A stretch of 33,993 nucleotides of DNA from positions 4,662,967 to 4,696,959 of the forward strand of contig BFEA01000007.1 in the NCBI GenBank assembly GCA_003427395.1, written 5' to 3'. The translations under genes were made by a program, and so were the position numbers. This document shows positions 28,742-33,993 of the stretch, in pieces. The stretch comes from Chara braunii. Taxonomy: Eukaryota; Streptophyta; Charophyceae; Charales; Characeae. The notes under the pieces are model-generated. The model made no database searches. It saw only the letters and a list, made by a program, of their open reading frames with translations, and had not been told where the DNA came from. Positions within the stretch are counted from its first letter, which is position 1; the number at the start of each line of letters is the position of its first letter.

Positions 28742-29220
28742 TTGATGACATTTGGGATTTAGACTCGACATTGGGCAGAGACGTTGGGGGGACTGTTTGG
28801 GATTGATATCAGCGACATTCTCATCTCCGCCCCCCTCTTCTTCGTCTCTTCCCCCTCCTCATCTGTGTATGAGCTAGGCCTGGCACCTTCGTCCTTGTGT
28901 GTGGCGCCAGGCCATTCACACCGTGTGATGATGATGATGTATGTCCAGTCTGCATTTCGACATTGATTGGGTCTGATCATTAGTATTCCAGTCTTCCGCT
29001 GTGCTATCTTGCTCTATCTGTGAGATGTTGGTTCTTGGTTCTGGCCTGTACCATCTTTGTATGCGACAGTTTGGGATCGGAGCAGACCTTTTGAAAGAGG
29101 ATCTGCCCAATCAAGAAACCAACTTGATTGATTGATTGGTTGCTTGGTTGATTGATCGATTAAGTAGGGATTCGTCAAATTTCTGCATCTTTTTTTTTCT
29201 GTTCTAGTAAAGTTGTCACC
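28275..29220. other. Anonymous stretch with a GA tract
   Basis: It contains the (GA)n run at 28708-28738 and otherwise nothing recognised. Short tgattgattgattgg repeats lie near 29122-29160. Confidence 0.4.
28708..28738. repeat. (GA)n microsatellite
   Basis: A run of about 31 bp. Confidence 0.95.
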
Positions 29221-29224
29221 TTGA

Positions 29225-29335
29225 TTAGTGCTAATTAGCACTAACCCCAGATCTGTGCTAATCACGAATTAGCGCTAATCCGCGATTAGCATTCGCTAAA
29301 CTAACCCTAATCAAGATTAACAACTAATTAACGAA
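29225..29335. repeat. GATTAG/CTAATC inverted-repeat cluster
   Basis: A perfect 20-bp palindrome, TTAGTGCTAATTAGCACTAA (29225-29244), is followed by further gctaat/attagc words in both orientations up to about 29335. Confidence 0.7.
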
Positions 29336-29424
29336 TTTTAAGTTTTGCAATTTCTTTTTCTTTCGTTTTCTTTTTCTGTTGTAAATAATTTTGCACTTTC
29401 AGCATTTTTCAAATTCGCGAATTT

Positions 29425-29580
29425 CAGAAATCCGAAAATTTTGGCATTCCGTGAAATCCGCGCATTTCAGGACCGAAAATTTCAGCATTTCACGAAATCT
29501 GCAAAAGTCAGTGAATCCTGGGAATTCCGAAAATTTTGGTCTTTTGCGGAATCTGTGAATTTTGGAAATCCCGAAAATAA
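29425..29580. repeat. Degenerate 41-54-bp AT-rich tandem repeat
   Basis: ccgaaaat recurs at 29432, 29473, 29527 and 29571 with similar flanks (gcatt.c..gaaatc.gc). Confidence 0.65.
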
Positions 29581-29599
29581 GTGGCAATTAGGGTTAGGT

Positions 29600-29959
29600 C
29601 AGGGTTGCCGTTTTTTTTAAAAGTCGCATCAAAATTAGGGTTTCTGCAAATTTTCCTGGTAAAATCAAGGATAGGCCATTCATAATTTTTATTTTACGAG
29701 TTCCCCTCTCCTTGTCTTTTCTGCAACTTTGCAATTCCTCACGAAATTCATAGGAATTCAGCTCTCCTCGCAGATTTTTCTTTTTTTTCCGAAATTGCAT
29801 TTCTTTTTTTTGTCGTGAATTTCTCCCATTTGAATACTCGGAACTTCTGCGATTCCTTGTAGAGCTTTTTTTTTCTTTTTTTTTCTGTTGACTAGCACCC
29901 GGGAGTGGAAGTTGCAGTCCGGTTCTTTGCCTGTGTGCACGTTTTCTCCCCATCCTTCT
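29600..29959. other. T-rich anonymous stretch
   Basis: Several T homopolymers and no coding signal. It may be the decayed 5' end of E5, but no LTR boundary or PBS was found. Confidence 0.35.
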
Positions 29960-29969
29960 TTGTACTCCG

Positions 29970-30030
29970 GCAGTGCCACGTCAGCAAGTGCCACGACAGC
30001 AGTGCCATGTCAGCAGCAGGGCCACGTCAG
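29970..30030 (+). repeat. Short GTGCCACGTCAGCA repeats
   Basis: Four imperfect copies of a 14-18-bp unit lie upstream of E5 gag. Confidence 0.6.
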
Positions 30031-30168
30031 CTTATACAGTACAGCTAACCGCAGCTTATGCTCCGACGCAGCAAACACATCGCAGAATGTGAAGGGCGGG
30101 CAGCTGCAGCAGAGCAGCAGCTACCCTTGCCCCTCCCCTCTGCAATGGAGGTATAGGGCAACCCCACA

Positions 30169-31545
30169 ATGGACAATGCCGCATCCGGCAGTCCACACGA
30201 TGTGTGCACGGCGAACTCCTTGGTCCCACAGGTCCAACAGGTGGTTCCCAGTGCCACACTTGCGGGAGCCCTTGACGCTGCGCCAGTTCGGCAACAGGGT
30301 GAGACAATGACGGCCCTCATGTCCCGCCTGTCCACCTACATGCAGCAAGTACAAGAAAAACAATGACGCGAGTCGGCAGCCAGCTGAAGCCGCACGCCTC
30401 AACGCCATTGCATGAGACGCGGAGCAACGGCGCCGGCAGCTCGCTGAAGCAGCTGCCAACGATAATAGAGCTCGATGAGATGCAGTGTCCGTCCTCACGC
30501 AACAAGAGGCGACTCATACTGTGACACTTCAAGAATGGGCCTTTGTTCCCACGGAGACGCACCCGGACCCGACGGCGGAGGAATGGACCAAGTCAGCACT
30601 CGCCAACCTCATGCACCAACTCCTCCTCACTTGCAATTGACAACAAGTGGAGCTGGCGCGGTAGGCGCGTATCATCGCAGACTACGAGGAGACTCACAAG
30701 AGTTTCCGCGCCCGCCTCGAGGAATTGGAGAAGGATGACGTGCCACACTGGCACATGGCATCCTCGAGCACCGATCCATGGATCGGCGAACTAGAGGAAC
30801 GAATGGATCATCTGGTAGCACTCATCGGAAATTTGAACAACTTCCAACGGCCAGCGACCATTAGTCAACAAATGGCCGCAGTACAGGCTGACCTGCTCCA
30901 GCTGCAGCAGCAACCAACCGGGACCTGCAACAGCATGACGCCCAGATAGTACAAGATGCCGAAGTTTGGCATCGGGAAGTTCGATGGCTACCACAAGGCG
31001 GACCCCGAATCTCGATATGCCATTTGTGCATCTTCATTGTGAATTCTTCCAGCGGTCGATCGACGCATTGAGCACGGCCCTTGGGGAGCGCAGCTTGTAC
31101 ACGGACTTTGACCAGATCGTGGACAAGGCGCGTGAAGTAATCCAATCAAATCGATGGGCCGTCAATGAACGGCGAACCCAATCGAAATTTGTGGAGAAGG
31201 GCAAAGGCCCGTGGACGCAGCAAGTCGTCGTTGTCCAATGAGATGGACAAGATGATGACCAGGCACTGACTCACGAGTCTAGTGAAGGAGACGGAGTCAA
31301 CGCCCATCCGCCACGACGCAACAGCAAGACGAAGAAGGCAAGATCCGGGTCAACAAGGAAAGTCGGACAGCCGAATGAGCCATGGAAGAAATTCCGCCTC
31401 ATGGAGGAGCAATACGAGCTCCGTCAAAAGTGGAATTGTTACTACTGGTGCAACAACACCAAGCACACGACGTCGCAATGCCTCGACAAAGGCAAAGAAG
31501 ACGTTCGCCCATGAGAAAGCTCAGGAAACTAAGCTCCGCAGGAAG
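30169..31545 (+). pseudogene. gag: E5 gag, fragmented
   Basis: Pieces of one gag are spread over several frames. They are a MTALMSRLSTYMQQVQEKQ helical segment (about 30307-30366), a charged segment RARLEELEKDDVPHWHM and IGELEERMDHLVALIGNLNNF (about 30707-30840), and KMPKFGIGKFDGYHKADP at about 30954-31008. After an apparent loss of most of the capsid come ALGERSLYTDFDQIVDKAREVIQSNRWAVNERR (about 31075-31175) and a knuckle at 31437-31481. The knuckle reads CYYWC NNTKH TTSQC, CX3CX4HX4C rather than the usual CX2C. Stops occur throughout. The gag assignment rests on the knuckle and the downstream protease. Confidence 0.7.
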
Positions 31546-31666
31546 TGAGGCGACTCCACTTCCTACTCCGTCGGACATGGTTGCCTTGCTAGCAACCTCC
31601 TCCACGTCCGGGGAACATGCGTATGTCGCAAGTCTTTGAGAGAGTTACGAAGACTGCGCTGTCCAG

Positions 31667-32790
31667 TTGGTCCCTCAGTCGGACCAACCTCTCCACGTGC
31701 AAGAGTCATATGCGTGCGCGACTTCATCACCATCGCCAAGTGCACCAACATCCTCGCCGACATTACTTGGGGACTCGTCAGTAGGTCTAGACTTGAGGAC
31801 CTCGCCTCTTTCCCCATCTGGTTCCTTGCCGAAGCCGCATTGCAACGCCCTGATGGTGGAACTAGGCAACTACTTGCATGTTGCAGTACCAACTCCATTG
31901 ATGGAAGATGGAGTAGCGGTTGTTGACCTTCGCAAGTACATTGCGAAGATCGACCGCGAGTGCACTACGCAGCGGTATGACGACATCAACGCACTGTTAC
32001 TTTATATACTCGGTCAGATCGGGAATGCGACCTGCAACACCTTGATTGATTGTGGAGCTACTCGCAACTACATCAGCCAAGGCTTCATGGTGTGCGCTGG
32101 CGTCACGTTGGCCGATGGTCGTACGCACAAGTCCATTTACCGATGCGTTGACTCTGTCCCCATGTACTTCGCCTTGCGCTCGTGCGAGGCCGTGTCCTTC
32201 GACATCTTGGACACAAAGTTCAACATGATTTTGGGCATGTCGTGGCTGAGCAGCGAGGACCACCCGGTGAACTTCGACTGCCGCACCGTTCATGTTCGTG
32301 ATCGGAACGGGGTACTTGTCCCATGTACGAGCCCCCCACCTCACCCTTCAATTTGTTGTCACGTGGTCTCCACGGCAAGCATTCGCAACTCCATCGCACA
32401 GAATGACATGGAGGAAATGGGCATTTGCTTCTTGCACGCCCTCCCCCCTCCCGACGAGCCAGGGACGGAACAGCCACCGGATCCATATATTGTAGAGCTT
32501 CTTGACTCCTATGGTGACGTCTTTGAAGCCCCTGTTGGAATCATACCGGATCGGCCAATTCGTCACAAGATCATTCTCAAAGACGGGGCCGTACCTCTGC
32601 GTGGATGTATCAGCCGCATGAGCGAGGAGGAACTCGAAGTGCTACGAACGCAACTCGATGACCTCATTGCCAAGCGCTGGATTCACCTTAGCTGCTCGCC
32701 CTACGGGGCACCCGTTCTCTTCGTTCGGAAGAATAACAAGGAGTTGCGCTTATGCATCGACTATCGCAAGCTTAACTCTCAAACTGTTAA
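31667..32790 (+). pseudogene. E5 protease and N-terminal RT
   Basis: A long open frame (445 codons, to 33004) whose last 70 or so codons are unrelated. The protease core is [17 protein letters not shown] with catalytic Asp at 32048-32050 (about residue 128 of the frame). [10 protein letters not shown] follows near 32220, so both halves of a retropepsin fold are represented. The RT N-terminus runs from about 32555 ([15 protein letters not shown]) through [36 protein letters not shown] and [14 protein letters not shown], ending at about 32790. The catalytic Asp motifs of RT are all beyond the truncation. The frame continues by chance into A-rich, Lys-coding DNA. The first Met is arbitrary. Confidence 0.85.
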
Positions 32791-32816
32791 ACCACCAGTA
32801 CCTCGCCCAGCTATCA

Positions 32817-32897
32817 AGTCCGAGGCTCGGACTACCGGTAGCCCGATCATTCCCGAGCCTCGGACTTTATTGCTGAGCCTCGGAAAACCGGTAGTAC
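32817..32897. repeat. Inverted-repeat cluster at the E5 truncation point
   Basis: AGTCCGAGGCTCGG (32817-32830) pairs perfectly with CCGAGCCTCGGACT (32853-32866). ACTACCGGT (32831-32839) pairs with ACCGGTAGT (32887-32895). The arms are interleaved, so alternative folds compete. Confidence 0.85.
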
Positions 32898-32998
32898 ATC
32901 ACAGAAAAAAAAAAGAAAAAAAGACAAAAAAAAACATACCACTTTCTGCCAAAAAAAAAAACAAAAAAAAAACAGCCGAAGTCATACATGCTCAACGT

Positions 32999-33034
32999 GA
33001 ATGAATCTTCCTCTATAAAGAGGAAGATTCATTC
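32999..33034. repeat. Perfect 16-bp hairpin
   Basis: GAATGAATCTTCCTCT (32999-33014), loop of four bases, then AGAGGAAGATTCATTC (33019-33034), its exact reverse complement. Confidence 0.95.
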
Positions 33035-33038
33035 TCGT

Positions 33039-33134
33039 GAGAGAGAGAGAGAGGTGTCAGCCAGTGTCTGACGCCGAGTTTGGTGCACCGAACTCGGCAT
33101 CAGACATTGGCTGACACCCTCTCTCTCTCTCTCT
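33039..33134. repeat. Foldback of about 96 nt bounded by GA and CT tracts
   Basis: The left arm (GA tract, GGTGTCAGCCAGTGTCTGAC, GCCGAGTTTGGTG; to 33085) pairs with the right arm (33086 on, CACCGAACTCGGC..., ending GGCTGACACC then a CT tract). On the plus strand I count one C:A mismatch, two G:U-type pairs and a one-base bulge; the centre is GGTGCACC. It could be a foldback/MITE element or a small-RNA precursor; the sequence does not decide. Confidence 0.85.
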
Positions 33135-33403
33135 TTTTTTTTTTTTTGAAAGACATGCTCCAATCTATTCGTGGGGAGCAGCACGTGCTGGGAATCGGGC
33201 CCAACGTCCCATATGAAGACATGTAAAAACAATTTATGAACAAATTGAGATACCGAGGCCATTACCCTGTTTCGGCTTGAGAGTCTCCTCCAAGATCATG
33301 AACAAACTACAGAAAATCGGGATAGATGATGGGAAAATTACGAATCCTTTTTTAGGATCACTAAACACCTCCTGAAATTCACCGCAATTCTCCGAACACT
33401 CCG
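33135..33403. other. Anonymous stretch
   Basis: A T run follows the foldback, then unrecognised sequence without a domain-bearing frame. Confidence 0.4.
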
Positions 33404-33993
33404 TCAGCAGTCCCTCAGAGTCCTGAGAGATTCTTCAAACTACCAGGAATAACAAGGGTGCTTGTTTTGAAAATTCCAGAAAGAATCAGAAAGAGTCCCA
33501 ACCAAATACAAGCAAAGGATATAGAAATTCCCGCCTTTCCCCTCATCCCCCTGCCGGACCGCTGCCTCCACCGAAAAGGACCGCCCCTGATCACTAACAC
33601 TCCTCATCGGCCCCAACTTCGGACAGACCCATTTCTCCCCCCACCTCCCACAAAGGCATACAGTTCCCACCCAAAGTATGTCTCTGCCAACCCCTTGCCC
33701 TTATCTGCCACCGCTGGGATATGCTGTCCCTGAGGATGCCCCCACATAGGATCCCCAGATCTCTCTACAAGGTCTCATGCCCTAACCTTCGGCAAGTCAC
33801 AGGGCATCACCCCGGCTCCGGCCAGCGTTGTTCTGGCATCGAACAGCCACGGATCCTGAATATAACAGTCTAATTCCAGTGCAGCTTCGTATAAACCATC
33901 AGCAGTCCCTCAGAGTCCTGAGAGATTCTTCAAACTACCAGGAATAACAAGGGTGCTTGTTTTGAAAATTCCAGAAAGAATCAGAAAGAGTCC
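33404..33993. repeat. 495-bp-period direct repeat at the window end
   Basis: 33404-33498 (starting tcagcagtccctcagagtcc) is identical to 33899-33993 over 95 bp, and the window ends inside the second copy. The intervening 400 bp is C-rich and has no recognised gene. This could be the first units of a satellite or a local duplication. Confidence 0.85.

Larger units (their letters stand above)
29960..32790 (+). mobile_element. E5: truncated gypsy element (gag, protease, N-terminal RT)
   Basis: A third gag/pol lineage, distinct from E1/E2 and E3. It has a coiled-coil gag N-terminus, a gap in the capsid, a CCHC-type knuckle, a DCGATRNY protease and an RT that stops mid-domain near 32790, where an inverted-repeat and A-rich region takes over. 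No LTR, PBS, RNase H or integrase is present. Confidence 0.8.

Noticed and set aside
29297-29610. Telomere-like words (ctaaccctaatc, attagggttagg)
   Set aside because: They are single or double copies in an AT-rich repeat with both orientations present. There is no tandem array.
1-33993. CRISPR array, bacterial operon or prophage
   Set aside because: No regularly spaced repeats with unique spacers, no Shine-Dalgarno-led gene series, and all recognisable genes are eukaryotic LTR-element genes.

Overview
The window looks like repeat-dense nuclear DNA of a plant-lineage eukaryote. I found no intact host gene with recognisable exons. Nearly all recognisable coding sequence is degenerate Ty3/gypsy (Metaviridae, chromovirus-type) LTR retrotransposon: gag with RGG boxes and CCHC knuckles, aspartic protease, reverse transcriptase, RNase H, H2C2/DD35E integrase and a chromodomain-like C-terminus. 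Long GA/CA microsatellites separate the elements. The gag/pol flavour resembles elements I associate with charophyte algae such as Chara braunii. That is recognition from memory, not a database result.

Layout: (1) 1-960, no gene. (2) About 960-6180, element E1: 3' part of gag, protease, RT, RNase H, integrase, chromodomain and a probable 3' LTR, with stops and frameshifts; its gag also carries a library-adapter artefact. (3) 6468-6645, a tRNA-derived SINE on the minus strand with target-site duplications; a second copy lies at 22174-22339. (4) About 7100-7243, a decayed 3' end of an organellar small-subunit rRNA gene. (5) About 7840-8740, an LTR-like region with GA tract and TTGACC cluster, then 9418-11525, gag of element E2. 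(6) 11526-19429, a complete LTR-to-LTR element E3 inserted into E2 between gag and protease (LTRs of about 900 bp, PBS, PPT, 4-bp CCAG duplication); E2 resumes with its protease at 19430-19763. (7) 19765-25231, mostly anonymous, with a minisatellite, the second SINE, a possible MITE, microsatellites and an assembly gap. (8) About 25455-26800, E4, an integrase/chromodomain fragment with a 3' LTR. (9) 26800-29950, anonymous, with a 142-bp tandem duplication and AT-rich repeats. (10) About 29960-32790, E5, gag, protease and a truncated RT. (11) 32817-33134, three inverted repeats, the last a foldback of about 96 nt. (12) 33404-33993, a repeat of 495-bp period running off the window.

All five gypsy elements lie on the plus strand. 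None can encode a working polyprotein: E1 has a stop at the integrase catalytic Glu and a frameshift at the RT YxDD box; E3 has lost its protease catalytic Asp and an RT-RNase H block; E2, E4 and E5 are truncated. Several different LTRs share a CAGCCATAGCTG-like motif and a GGCGCT...AGCGCC hairpin with similar spacing. This shared architecture and the SINE family are the most interesting biological signals. Two other striking features, the mosaic-end junction at 1405-1442 and the single N flanked by 95-bp identical copies at 24732, are almost certainly sequencing or assembly artefacts.
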